DNA of 64,000 bases from Bradyrhizobium hereditatis (GTDB lineage Bacteria; Pseudomonadota; Alphaproteobacteria; Rhizobiales; Xanthobacteraceae), in contig NZ_JAGKJK010000001.1 of NCBI RefSeq assembly GCF_020329435.1, positions 124,001-188,000 on the forward strand. Reading direction: 5' to 3'. The notes beneath the pieces were generated by a model. That model worked only from the letters and a program-made list of their open reading frames with translations, was not told where the DNA came from and ran no database searches. Positions 17,417 to 25,425 of the stretch are shown in pieces (position 1 is the stretch's first letter; each line of letters starts with the position of its first letter). The translations under genes were made by a program, and so were the position numbers.

Positions 17417-17674
17417 TCAGAAGCAGCGGTTCACCAGCCGCCAGCGCGGGCCCCAAGGAGTCGGAACCAGGCGGCGCACATAGCAGCCGCCATAACCGCC
17501 GTAATAGGCCGGGCCGCCGATGAAGACGCGCGGACCCCAACCCCAGCCGTGGTGATGATGGTGACGGTGCCAGCCGTGATGATGCCAGCCGCCGGCCGAG
17601 GCCGAGGTCGGCGCCAGCGCGGCTGCCGCGAGCGCAGCCGCAGCCACCGCAGCGAGCGAAAATTTGCGTAACAT
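17417..17674 (-). CDS. Histidine/glycine-rich small exported protein
   Basis: 85 residues. Signal peptide of about 27 residues (RKFSLAAVAAAALAAAALAP, ending ASA|GG). The mature part is dominated by His, Trp and Gly (WHHHGWHRHHHHHGWGWG) and then by Gly/Tyr, with two cysteines. Such His-rich peptides could bind metals in the periplasm, but this is inference from composition. It is monocistronic, with its own terminator at 17361-17390. It is divergent from ndk across a region holding a nested hairpin. Confidence 0.75.
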   Translation of the reverse strand: MLRKFSLAAVAAAALAAAALAPTSASAGGWHHHGWHRHHHHHGWGWGPRVFIGGPAYYGGYGGCYVRRLVPTPWGPRWRLVNRCF

Positions 17675-17814
17675 GATCGTCTCCTCAAGGTTTCGGCGCG
17701 GCCATGCGCGCCATCGGTTGAGATCGCTCCCCGTAACGCCCCGGGCCGCGGATGCAGGCCCGGCGTTCGATCGCGGGAAAGTCTATGGCGGCGAGGCTGA
17801 ATGGCGACGTGACG

Positions 17815-17858
17815 AAGATTACAGAATGGGTTCACCTCGGTGAAATTGCTGTAATCTT
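17815..17858. repeat. Nested inverted repeat upstream of ndk
   Basis: The outer arms AAGATTACAG (17815-17824) and CTGTAATCTT (17849-17858) are a perfect 10-bp dyad. Inside lies TTCACC-TC-GGTGAA (17831-17844), a second perfect 6-bp dyad. The element sits in the 323-base region between the divergent His-rich gene and ndk. It has no U-tract, so it is more like an operator or an RNA structure than an intrinsic terminator. Confidence 0.6.
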
Positions 17859-17997
17859 TGTCCCGCTGGGGGCGTGGGTCGGCACGAAAACAAGCCAAAA
17901 AGGGGTGGGAAGCCGCGTCACCGGGGCGCTTGCCGTCCCGGGATCGCGCCGATATAAGCCCCGCAACTCTCCATCGGTGGCATGCAAGGACGTAACA

Positions 17998-18420
17998 ATG
18001 GCGATTGAACGCACTTTCTCGATCATCAAACCGGACGCGACGGCGCGCAACCTGACCGGCGCCGTCAACGCGCTGATCGAGAAGGCGGGCTTAAGGATCG
18101 TGGCCCAGAAGCGCATTCGCATGACCCGGGAACAGGCCGAAACATTTTATGCCGTTCACAAGGCGCGTCCGTTCTTCGGCGAGCTGGTGGACTTCATGAC
18201 CTCGGGGCCGGTCGTGGTGCAGGTGCTGGAAGGTGAGGGCGCGATTGCCAAATATCGCGACGTGATGGGGGCGACCGATCCGTCCAAGGCGGCGGAAGGC
18301 ACAATCCGCAAGCTCCACGCGAAGTCGATCGGCGAAAACTCGGTGCACGGTTCGGATGCGCCGGAGACCGCCGCGATCGAAATCGCGCAGTTCTTTTCGG
18401 GCAACGAAATCGTCGGCTAA
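17998..18420 (+). CDS. ndk: Nucleoside diphosphate kinase
   Basis: 140 residues, full length. The active-site histidine is H117 in NSVHGSD, and the N-terminal [11 protein letters not shown] is the family signature. It transfers the gamma phosphate between nucleotides to balance NTP pools. The start at 17998 matches the family N-terminus ([13 protein letters not shown]); the frame stays open upstream to 17752, but that extension is not conserved-looking. Confidence 0.97.
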   Translation: MAIERTFSIIKPDATARNLTGAVNALIEKAGLRIVAQKRIRMTREQAETFYAVHKARPFFGELVDFMTSGPVVVQVLEGEGAIAKYRDVMGATDPSKAAEGTIRKLHAKSIGENSVHGSDAPETAAIEIAQFFSGNEIVG

Positions 18421-18485
18421 TCAAAATTGGATAGCGGCCAACACTAGCCGCGCGCAACGGCTGAACAGGCCGAGGGGGGAAAGCT

Positions 18486-19322
18486 GTGAACTGGCTGTGG
18501 CAAGTCTTCGATCCTGCAACGATCTCGGCGTTCTTCACGCAGTTCCACGCCGAGATGCAGACGCCGGCGTTCTGGGTCGCGCTCGGCAAGATCATGTGGA
18601 TCAACATCCTGCTGTCGGGTGACAACGCGCTTGTCATCGCGATGGCGTGCCGCAGCCTGCCGCCGCGCCAGAAGTTTTGGGGCATGATACTCGGCGCCGG
18701 CGTCGCCGTTCTCTTGCGCATCATCTTCACCGGTATCGTCGTGACGTTGATGGGGCTGCCATTCCTCAAACTGGTCGGAGGCCTCGCGCTGCTCTTCATC
18801 GCGGCGAAGCTGCTGGTGCCTGAACACGAGGGCGAGGGTGATGTGGACGCGGCTGCGCATTTGTGGGCCGCCGTGCAGATCGTGGCGATCGCCGACATCG
18901 TGATGAGTCTCGACAACGTCATCGCCGTCGCCGCCGCCGCCAATGGCAGCATCCCGCTGCTGGTCATCGGCCTTGCCATCAGCGTTCCCCTGATCGTCGC
19001 GGGCGCCGCGCTGATCATGGCGCTGCTGACGCGTCTGCCCGCTCTGGTGTGGGCCGGCGCGGGCCTGCTGGGCTGGATCGCAGGCGAGGTCATGGCGACC
19101 GATCCGGCGCTGCAGCCGCATCTGCACGCGTTCTTCAACGGTCCGGTCGGTACCGGCCTCGATGGCCTCCTCAAATCGCTCGGCATGGCGCCGCAGTTCG
19201 CCAATGGCGGCCATGGCGGCGAGGTGATCCTTGGGCTGATCGGCATCGCCCTGGTGCTGATCGTCGGATCGGCCTGGCGAAAGCGCAGGCTGCAGGGCGC
19301 CGAGCACTCCGCTCCGGCGTAA
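18486..19322 (+). CDS. TerC family integral membrane protein (YjbE-like)
   Basis: 278 residues from a GTG start with a GGGGGA box 6 bases upstream. The two conserved acidic membrane motifs are SGDNALVIAMA (D46) and SLDNVIAVAAA (D143), typical of the TerC fold, with about seven membrane helices. TerC proteins have been linked to tellurium resistance and, for several bacterial members, to manganese export or metallation of exported enzymes; which applies here is unknown. A strong terminator follows at 19363-19386. Confidence 0.88.
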   Translation: MNWLWQVFDPATISAFFTQFHAEMQTPAFWVALGKIMWINILLSGDNALVIAMACRSLPPRQKFWGMILGAGVAVLLRIIFTGIVVTLMGLPFLKLVGGLALLFIAAKLLVPEHEGEGDVDAAAHLWAAVQIVAIADIVMSLDNVIAVAAAANGSIPLLVIGLAISVPLIVAGAALIMALLTRLPALVWAGAGLLGWIAGEVMATDPALQPHLHAFFNGPVGTGLDGLLKSLGMAPQFANGGHGGEVILGLIGIALVLIVGSAWRKRRLQGAEHSAPA

Positions 19323-19362
19323 GGCGGCAAATTCGTTCGGCGGGACTTCGAGTAGGCAGAAA

Positions 19363-19386
19363 CAACGCGCCCTTACGGGCGCGTTG
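19363..19386 (+). terminator. Stem-loop terminator after the TerC gene
   Basis: CAACGCGCCC (19363-19372), loop TTAC, GGGCGCGTTG (19377-19386): a perfect 10-bp GC-rich stem 41 bases past the stop codon. The following bases (CGCTTTCTG) are only mildly T-rich, so the terminator may be weak or act on RNA stability. Confidence 0.65.
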
Positions 19387-19529
19387 CGCTTTCTGTGTCT
19401 CTCCGAACGGAAAATGGCGCGTGCAGGCGGCTGCGGGGCTTTCCGCATTCCCAGGTCGTCAGCCGTTCTGCGTTCGGCCGGGCGAATGGCAGAGTCCGCG
19501 GACGGCTCTGACCGGCCCCGGCCTACGGG

Positions 19530-19661
19530 TCAAAACGCCCGACGGCGCGGCGGCGGACCCACTTGGGGGTGGCGTGCACGGGTGAGCCGTTCAAAAATCA
19601 CGATCCCGGCGGCGCAAGCAATGAGGGCGACGATCGCCATCGCAAGAACAGTTTTGAGCAT
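19530..19661 (-). CDS. Small single-pass membrane protein (43 aa)
   Basis: Too short for a usual ORF cut-off. It begins MLKTVLAMAIVALIACAAGI, one membrane helix, then VIFERLTRARHPQVG and a basic PPPRRRAF tail, so the orientation is likely N-out or short hairpin with an inside-positive C-terminus. The start is supported by AGGAG 7 bases before the ATG. Function unknown. The bases on either side contain no competing gene. Confidence 0.5.
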   Translation of the reverse strand: MLKTVLAMAIVALIACAAGIVIFERLTRARHPQVGPPPRRRAF

Positions 19662-20164
19662 GGTTCGCTCCTGAAAGTGCCGCACCCACGACGTCAGACG
19701 AATCATGTTCCCGCAAGACGGGTGAACTACGGTCGCGCAATTTGTTCAGAAAAAGGTCGGTCTGCCGTGGCGTGCAGACAGGAAACGACCCCGGCTGGGG
19801 GGGGCGACCGGGGTCGTCGTCGCGGAGGTGTGCCAGGGGCCGCTGGCACGCGCAATGAACGGGGTGATGGCGCATTCGTTCCTATGACCAATGCTGACAT
19901 CCCCTCTGCAGAAAGCGCAGTGAAAGATGGCGCTGCGCCGCGCGACGGCGGCTCTCCCTGTTTTTGCGTAAGCGGCTGCTATTGCTGCATTTGAGCCAAT
20001 CGTTTGGTGTTCCGTCGCGGCTTGCAAATAAAGGTTCTTACGTAAGTCAACTACCGGACAGACTGAGGGGACCCATCGCGGCCCAATGTCGTTTGAAGAT
20101 ATGCATCGGTGATGAGACGCGTGATCGCGTTCCCGCCGTCTTCCAACCCCAGATGGAGTGGACC
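19662..20164. other. 503-base region without a recognised gene
   Basis: It holds a strong dyad, ACGACCCCGG (19785-19794) with CCGGGGTCGT (19808-19817), a 10-bp stem around a G-rich loop of 13 bases. ORFs in all frames here are short and have no ribosome binding sites or familiar motifs. The promoter of the small gene at 20165 must lie in its right part. Confidence 0.4.
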
Positions 20165-20368
20165 ATGCAGAAGCGGCGTCGTTTCAGACAGACGACTACT
20201 CTTGAAGAGCGTCTTTCCGAAGAAGCGAAACAGTTACGCGCGCAAGCCCAATTGCTTCCACCAGGGCCGCAGCGCGATGGCCTGCTCCGGAAAGCGCGCC
20301 AGGATGAGGCTGCCTCGCACATGAGCGAGTGGCTCAACTCGCCGGGCCTGCAGCCGCCGCGAGGGTAA
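20165..20368 (+). CDS. Small basic helical protein (paralogue of 26410-26613)
   Basis: 67 residues. A basic start (MQKRRRFRQTTTLEERLSEE) leads into an amphipathic helix containing the string LLPPGPQRDGLLRKARQDE and ending in a WLNSPGLQPP tail. GGAG lies 6 bases before the ATG. The same layout (basic start, LEERL/LQERL, LPPGPxRD, WLxS) is seen in the minus-strand gene at 26410-26613, so the two are distant paralogues. I recall this family from Bradyrhizobium, without assigned function. Confidence 0.6.
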   Translation: MQKRRRFRQTTTLEERLSEEAKQLRAQAQLLPPGPQRDGLLRKARQDEAASHMSEWLNSPGLQPPRG

Positions 20369-20499
20369 CGCCGGCATGAAATGCCCGCGGCGCCAATGAA
20401 GGCGCCGAAGGCACGACGAGGTTGCAGCGCCCGCCGTCGTTTCCCTTGCCGCAGGGCGAGCTATTGCCTTTGCCGCGGCCCGATTCCATACAGCTTCAC

Positions 20500-22842
20500 A
20501 TGACCGAGCCCTTGTTGGGGCGCAGCATCAACCGCAATGAAGACGAGCGCTTCGTGCGGGGACGCGGGCGCTATATTGCCGATCTAACGGCCCCGAAAGC
20601 GCTTCACGGCGTCGTCGTTCGCTCGCCGCACGCGCATGCGCGCATCACCGCGATCAACGCCGATGCGGCGCGTCAGATGCCTGGCGTATCGGCCGTGCTG
20701 ACGGGGGCTGACCTTGCTGCCGACCATATCGGCCCGCTGCCCTGCGCGGTGACCCAGATCCCGATGACCACGCCCTTGGTGGTGCCGCCCTATCACGCGC
20801 TGGCGCGCGATGTCGTTCGCTATGTCGGTGAGCCCATCGCGTTCGTGGTCGCGGAAAGCCCGGAGGCTGCACGCGACGCGGCCGAGGCCGTCGCCGTCGA
20901 CTATGAGCCGTTGCCGCCGGTCGTCGCGATCCTGGATGCCATTCAGCCCGATGCGCCGTCAATCTGGCCGGAAGCGCGGGGCAACATCGCGTTTCAGTTC
21001 AACCGCGGCGAGCTCGATCCGGTGGAGGCGTCGATCCGCGACGCGGCCCACGTCGTGGAATGCGAGCTGGTTAACAACCGCGTCGTCGCCGCGCCGCTTG
21101 AGACGCGCGGTGCGCTGGGAGAGTTCGACGCCGCGAGCGGCCGCCTGCATCTGACCGCCTCGGCCGCCGGCGCGCACGGCATTCGCAACCCGCTTGCCGA
21201 CGATGTTTTCCGCATCGGTAGGGACAAACTTCGCGTCAGCATTCCCGACGTCGGCGGCGGTTTTGGGATGAAGAACGTCCTCTATCCGGAATGGGTGCTG
21301 GTGCTATGGGCGGCGCGCCGCCTCGGCCGTCCCGTCAAATGGATCGGGGACCGCAACGAGGATTTCACCGGCTCCGCGCATGGCCGCGACAGTTTTGTGC
21401 GGGCCCGCCTTGCGCTCGATCGCGACGGCCGCTTCCTGGCGCTCGACACCAAGGTGTTCGCCAATCTAGGCGCCTATGTCTCGACGGTGGCGCCGGCCGT
21501 GCCGACCATGGCGATGGGAAGCGCGATGGGCGGTGTCTACGACATTCCGCTGATCGCGTTCGAAACCAAAGGCGTGTTCACCAATACCACGCCCGTCGAC
21601 GCCTATCGCGGCGCCGGCAAGCCCGAGGCGAACTACCTGATCGAGCGCTGCATCGACATCGCAGCCCATCAGCTCGGGATGGATGCGCTAAAACTCCGCC
21701 GCAAGAACATCTTTCGCCGTTTTCCCCATGCAAGCGCGATGGGCCTCTCGGTCGAACAAGGGAGTTTTGGACTTGCGATCGATCACGCTGTTGCGGCGGC
21801 GAACGGATTCAAGACGCGCCAGAAAAGTTCACGCGCGCGCGGCAGGCTGCGCGGCCTCGGCTATGCCTGCTTTCTGGAGACGGCGCGCGGCCAGCCGAAC
21901 GAGGTGGCGGAGGTCCGCGTCGGTGAGGACGGGCAGATCGACCTGATGGTCGGCACGCATTCCAACGGCCAGGGCCATGAAACCACCTTCGCCCAGATCG
22001 CCGCTGACGCGCTTGGCCTGCCGCTGACGCGCTTCCGCTTCCGCCAGGGCGATACGGATGATCTCGATTCCGGCGGCGGCCATGGCGGCGCGCGCTCCAT
22101 GCATCAGGGCGGCACCGCGCTGTTGATGGCGGCCGAAGGCGTGATCGAGAATGCGCGGCGGCTCGCCGCGCGCCTTTTGCAGGCCAGCGTGGATGCGGTT
22201 CAGTACGAAGCGGGCATGCTCCGGGTGGCCGCGACCGGGCAGGAGATCAGCCTCGACGAAGTGGCGCGCGCCTCCTACCAGGCGCATGGCGACGATGTCG
22301 CGCCCGGCCTCGCGCACCAGGCGACCCACCTCTGCAACCGCTACACTTTCCCCAATGGCTGTCACCTCGCCGAGGTCGAGATCGATCCCGAAACCGGCGC
22401 GGTGAAGCTCGACCGCTACGTCATCTTCGACGATTATGGCCGTCTGCTCGATCCGCGCCTGACGCTGGGGCAGGTTCATGGCGGCGTCGCGCAGGGCATT
22501 GGGCAGGCGCTGTTCGAGCAGGCGCTGTTCGATGCGGAGACCGGGCAGTTCCTCTCGGGCTCGCTGATGGATTACGCGCTGCCGCGTGCGGACGATCTTC
22601 CCGCGTTCGAGGGCAATCTGACATCGGACTTTCCGAGCCGCGCCAACCGGCTCGGCGTAAAGGGAAGCGGTCAGGCCGGCGCCATCGCAGCTCCCGCCAC
22701 CATCATGAACGCCGTAATGAACGCGCTGGCGCCGCTCGGCGTGCGGCATCTCGACATGCCCGCAACGCCCGAGCGGATCTGGCACGCGATCCAGGCGGCA
22801 GAAGCGCAATCGCGCACTGGCACGACGTCCGCCGAACAATAG
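20500..22842 (+). CDS. Xanthine-dehydrogenase-family molybdopterin-binding large subunit
   Basis: 780 residues from the ATG at 20500 (MTEPLLGRSINRNEDERFVR), full length for the large subunit of CO dehydrogenase/aldehyde oxidase-type molybdenum hydroxylases. Domain order: a/b-hammerhead domain (about 20-130), then the Mo-binding domains with VGGGFGMKN, the AYRGAGKPEAN loop and HSNGQGHETTFAQI. In the final catalytic loop (GVKGSGQAGAIAAP) the position usually held by the catalytic Glu is Gln (Q725). No 2Fe-2S small or FAD medium subunit gene is adjacent, so its redox partners must lie elsewhere or the enzyme is unusual. Substrate unknown. Confidence 0.88.
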   Translation: MTEPLLGRSINRNEDERFVRGRGRYIADLTAPKALHGVVVRSPHAHARITAINADAARQMPGVSAVLTGADLAADHIGPLPCAVTQIPMTTPLVVPPYHALARDVVRYVGEPIAFVVAESPEAARDAAEAVAVDYEPLPPVVAILDAIQPDAPSIWPEARGNIAFQFNRGELDPVEASIRDAAHVVECELVNNRVVAAPLETRGALGEFDAASGRLHLTASAAGAHGIRNPLADDVFRIGRDKLRVSIPDVGGGFGMKNVLYPEWVLVLWAARRLGRPVKWIGDRNEDFTGSAHGRDSFVRARLALDRDGRFLALDTKVFANLGAYVSTVAPAVPTMAMGSAMGGVYDIPLIAFETKGVFTNTTPVDAYRGAGKPEANYLIERCIDIAAHQLGMDALKLRRKNIFRRFPHASAMGLSVEQGSFGLAIDHAVAAANGFKTRQKSSRARGRLRGLGYACFLETARGQPNEVAEVRVGEDGQIDLMVGTHSNGQGHETTFAQIAADALGLPLTRFRFRQGDTDDLDSGGGHGGARSMHQGGTALLMAAEGVIENARRLAARLLQASVDAVQYEAGMLRVAATGQEISLDEVARASYQAHGDDVAPGLAHQATHLCNRYTFPNGCHLAEVEIDPETGAVKLDRYVIFDDYGRLLDPRLTLGQVHGGVAQGIGQALFEQALFDAETGQFLSGSLMDYALPRADDLPAFEGNLTSDFPSRANRLGVKGSGQAGAIAAPATIMNAVMNALAPLGVRHLDMPATPERIWHAIQAAEAQSRTGTTSAEQ

Positions 22843-23012
22843 TCGCGATGATGGGGAGTAAGCCAAGCTCAGGCGGCCTGACAGGCATCCGATGATGGAT
22901 GCTGCGATGGTGCCCATGAAGGCGCGCAAGCAGCGGTCGTGTCCGGTCGCGATCCGTCGAGTTCTGATCGTCCATTCCTGATCACAGCAAGGTGACGAAT
23001 GACCTGATTTCG

Positions 23013-23041
23013 TTGACATGCAGGTATTTACCTGCATATTA
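23013..23041 (+). promoter_or_regulatory. ArsR promoter with embedded palindromic operator
   Basis: A -35 TTGACA at 23013-23018 and a -10-like ATATTA at 23036-23041 are separated by 17 bases. The palindrome ATGCAGGTA-TT-TACCTGCAT fills the spacer exactly (23018-23037). An ArsR dimer bound there would block RNA polymerase, the classic autorepression layout. The operator identity is inference; the dyad is perfect. Confidence 0.7.
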
Positions 23042-23062
23042 GGGGCCATACGAGTGAGACCG

Positions 23063-23377
23063 ATGCAGGCCGACAAGGTTTTCAAAGCGCTGGGCGACCC
23101 GACGCGCAGAAAGCTGCTTGACCTTCTTTGTGAAAAGAACGGCCAGACCCTCGGCCAGCTTTGCGAACACCTGGACATGGCCCGGCAATCCGCCACGCAG
23201 CACCTCGAAATCCTGGAGGCGGCTAATCTCGTGAGCACGGTGAAGCGTGGCCGGGAAAAGCTGCACTTCATCAACCCCGTGCCGCTCCACGAGGTCTACG
23301 AGCGGTGGGTGCGGAAATTCGAACGACACCGGCTCAGCCTGCTGCACGACCTGAAGAAAGAGCTCGAAGGAGAATGA
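23063..23377 (+). CDS. ArsR-family regulator, metal-site-less type
   Basis: 104 residues from the ATG at 23063. Winged helix: QADKVFKALGDPTRRKLLDL, then GQLCEHLDMARQSATQHLEI as the recognition region, and the LVSTVKRGREKLHFINP wing. An upstream in-frame ATG at 23018 falls inside the promoter and is rejected. The two cysteines do not form a metal site like ELCVCDL, so it probably senses an organic signal or conformation. The SRPBCC gene begins two bases after its stop, a standard ArsR-AHSA1 pair. Confidence 0.9.
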   Translation: MQADKVFKALGDPTRRKLLDLLCEKNGQTLGQLCEHLDMARQSATQHLEILEAANLVSTVKRGREKLHFINPVPLHEVYERWVRKFERHRLSLLHDLKKELEGE

Positions 23378-23378
23378 C

Positions 23379-23843
23379 ATGACCAAAGAGACGACCAGCT
23401 TTGTCTACGTGACCTATATTCGCTCGACGCCGGAAAAGGTGTTCGAGGCCATCACGAAACCGGACATCGCAAGGCGCTATTGGGGTCATGAGAACGTCTC
23501 AGACTGGAATCCCGGATCGAAATGGGAGCACGTCCGCGCCAATGATGAACGGACCGTCGAACTCGTCGGCAAGGTCGTCGAGGTCTCGCCGCCGGCCCGC
23601 CTCGTCATCACCTGGGCGAATGCGTCGCAGGCCTCCGATCCTTCCGCCTACAGCCGGGTGACATTCGAGATCGAGGAATACGAGGACATGGTGCGCCTGA
23701 CGGTGAACCATGACGAACTCGTGGCCGGCAGCGGGATGGCGAACGGCATCAGTAAAGGTTGGCCGGTCGTTCTCGCCAGCCTGAAATCGTTGCTGGAAAC
23801 CGGCCACGGCCTCGACGTTTTCGCCAAGCCGAAATCGGCCTGA
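23379..23843 (+). CDS. SRPBCC (AHSA1-like) domain protein
   Basis: 154 residues. START/Bet v1-like fold of the activator-of-Hsp90-ATPase C-terminal family: FVYVTYIRSTPEKVFEAITK, then WNPGSKWEH, LVITW, VRLTVNHDEL and SKGWPVVLASLKSLLETG at the C-terminal helix. The family binds small hydrophobic ligands. It is co-transcribed with the ArsR regulator and is likely controlled by the operator at 23018-23037. Ligand unknown. Confidence 0.9.
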   Translation: MTKETTSFVYVTYIRSTPEKVFEAITKPDIARRYWGHENVSDWNPGSKWEHVRANDERTVELVGKVVEVSPPARLVITWANASQASDPSAYSRVTFEIEEYEDMVRLTVNHDELVAGSGMANGISKGWPVVLASLKSLLETGHGLDVFAKPKSA

Positions 23844-23872
23844 TCGTTTGCATATCAACCTGCAGCGGGAGA

Positions 23873-23911
23873 ATGACCATGACTAAGCCTTATAAGCTTG
23901 ATCGCCCGTGA
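23873..23911 (+). pseudogene. Remnant 5' end of a third gene in the ArsR operon
   Basis: ATG ACC ATG ... with GGGAGA just upstream opens a frame MTMTKPYKLDRP that hits TGA after 12 codons. Spacing (29 bases after the SRPBCC stop) and the ribosome binding site look like a normal operon gene whose body has been lost. What the gene was cannot be told from 12 residues. Confidence 0.35.
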
Positions 23912-23921
23912 CGCAGTAGAA

Positions 23922-24057
23922 CTAGACCGCAGCGCGCTTGCTCCGCCGGCCGTTTGCTTTGGCCGGCCATCGCCCCTCGCTGATGGCGGCGCGAACGACC
24001 TCCATCATCGTCTGGCGCACCTCAAGGAATGCCTTGGTCTGCGGCCGGTCGGGAAGG
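23922..24057 (-). pseudogene. Remnant 3' end of an unidentified gene
   Basis: On the minus strand the last ~44 codons read LPDRPQTKAFLEVRQTMMEV, then an RAAISEGRWPAKA segment and a basic RRSKRAAV terminus before TAG. Codon use (GC-rich third positions) is that of a real gene. Beyond about 24057 the similarity to coding sequence moves to the other strand, where the aconitase remnant starts. The frame stays open further upstream but reads as antisense of that remnant. Product not recognised. Confidence 0.4.
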
Positions 24058-24060
24058 GCG

Positions 24061-24580
24061 ATCGGCCAGGTCTTCGAATATTGCGGCGAGGCGTTGTCCA
24101 GCCTGACTACGGACGAGCGGGTGCCCCTGACCAACATGGTGGCGGAGACAGTGCGGATCGACATCGCCTATGGCGGCTCCTGCGCCGGCGGCAAACGCGA
24201 GGATCTCCTGCATTACCATGCCGTGCTGCACTGGGCCGCGCAACGCGGGCTGCGGGTCGCTGCCGGCACCCGATTCTTTCTTCAGTTCGGCAGCCAGGAC
24301 GTTCGCGACTATTGCTTGCAGCGCGGGATGTTTGATGCGTTCGAACGCTGAGGGGTCGAGTTGATCGAGCCGGGATGCGCCGCGTGCTTAACGCTGGGCC
24401 CGGCGTTTCCGAGCGGGCCGATCAGGTGACGGTGAGCGCCATCAACCGCAACTTTCCCGGCCGTCCGAGCCGGGACAAATATGGCTCGCGAGCCCGTCCA
24501 CCGTCGCGGCTAGCGCCATTGCCTGCCGCATCGTCAGCTTCGAGCAATTGCGCGGCGCGGTGGAGGAAACTCGAAAGCGC
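24061..24580 (+). pseudogene. Aconitase/isopropylmalate-dehydratase family pseudogene
   Basis: Four blocks of the aconitase family occur in order but broken. First, GQVFEYCGEALSSLTTDER plus LTNMVAE is joined directly to RIDIAYGGSCAGGKRED and LQFGSQDVRDYCLQRGMF; in intact homologues these are separated by well over 100 residues, so an internal deletion is inferred. Second, an in-frame TGA at 24349-24351 is followed by GVELIEPGC. Third, after a frameshift near 24368, NAGPGVSERADQVTVSAINR. Fourth, after another shift near 24467, EPGQIWLASPSTVAASAIA. The C-terminal [4Fe-4S]-ligand region survives, but no full protein can be made. Confidence 0.75.
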
Positions 24581-24909
24581 TGTAGGCCGTGCATGGCTGA
24601 ACTTGGAGACGTGACGGGGGAATGTCACGTCTGCTTTGCTCACAAAGCAACCGGGGTCGTGCGGTGGCTCAATATGTCGCGAAGGGCACACAAGGAGACC
24701 TAGCCCGAGTCTCGACCAGGCGCTCGAACGGTCGAGAAACAAACGCTTTGCAGCCAGTGGGCCTGACGACCAGCGCCGCCCTGCATTGCCAGACCGTCGA
24801 CCTCTGCAGACCAGATCGTGGCCAGATTTGAAGGAACCTCCGAACATCTGTCGACGTTTTCCTGCATCCCTCATTTCGAGCGAGAGACAACCTCAAGCAG
24901 GAGGTTCAG
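24581..24909. other. Region after the aconitase remnant, no gene seen
   Basis: The last pseudogene frame stays open for a while past the family end but carries no recognisable domain. The remaining short ORFs lack ribosome binding sites. The right end contains the AGGAGG of the next gene (24899-24904). Confidence 0.4.
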
Positions 24910-25305
24910 ATGTCCACACGTATAGCAATCACAGCAGCATTCGCCGTTATCCTCGCCGGGCCAGCGTTTGCTGATTGTAACCAGGAACTGAAAGTGCTCG
25001 AACAGAATGTCGTTGCCGCCGGGACGGGCGCGAGCCCGAGCGAAACGGGAATGCCGGGGACCAAGCACCAAGAGGAGGTTTTAGCCACCAAGCAAAAGAG
25101 CGGTGAGCCTGAAACCACCGGATCAACGGCACCGGCTGTGACTCCCACTTCACCGCATCAGGAGCAAGTTATCAAGCGCGGCACTCAGAGCGCCGAACAT
25201 GCCAACCAGCTGATTGCCGAAGCCCGCAAGTTGTCCGCGGCTGGCAACGAACAGGAGTGCATGAAGAAAGCCACAGAGCTCAAGGACGTCCTGGGAATCA
25301 AGTGA
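24910..25305 (+). CDS. Small exported hypothetical protein
   Basis: 131 residues with a signal peptide (MSTRIAITAAFAVILAGPAFA, 21 residues, cut before DCNQELK). The mature part starts with a Cys, has a low-complexity Thr/Pro/Gly middle (ETTGSTAPAVTPTSPHQEQ) and ends in a helix with a second Cys (AGNEQECMKKATELKDVLGI), so one disulfide is possible. AGGAGG is 5 bases before the ATG. Proteins of this shape occur in rhizobial genomes with no assigned function. It stands alone. Confidence 0.7.
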   Translation: MSTRIAITAAFAVILAGPAFADCNQELKVLEQNVVAAGTGASPSETGMPGTKHQEEVLATKQKSGEPETTGSTAPAVTPTSPHQEQVIKRGTQSAEHANQLIAEARKLSAAGNEQECMKKATELKDVLGIK

Positions 25306-25425
25306 GCGTCAAAAAGGCGCGACTTCCGCTCTGGGTGATTTCGGCCAGTTCAGCCGGGATGTCGGCTCGTTGATGTCGGCTTTGCACCGATCGCAGCCGG
25401 TGACTGCGCATCAATGTGTGCAGCT

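Noticed and set aside
17815..17858. Reading the nested palindrome as an intrinsic terminator
   Set aside because: No U-tract on either strand and no gene ends within reach; kept as a repeat with unknown role.
21829..23274. 481-codon minus-strand ORF
   Set aside because: Antisense to the molybdenum hydroxylase gene and continuing across the ArsR promoter; high-GC codon shadow.
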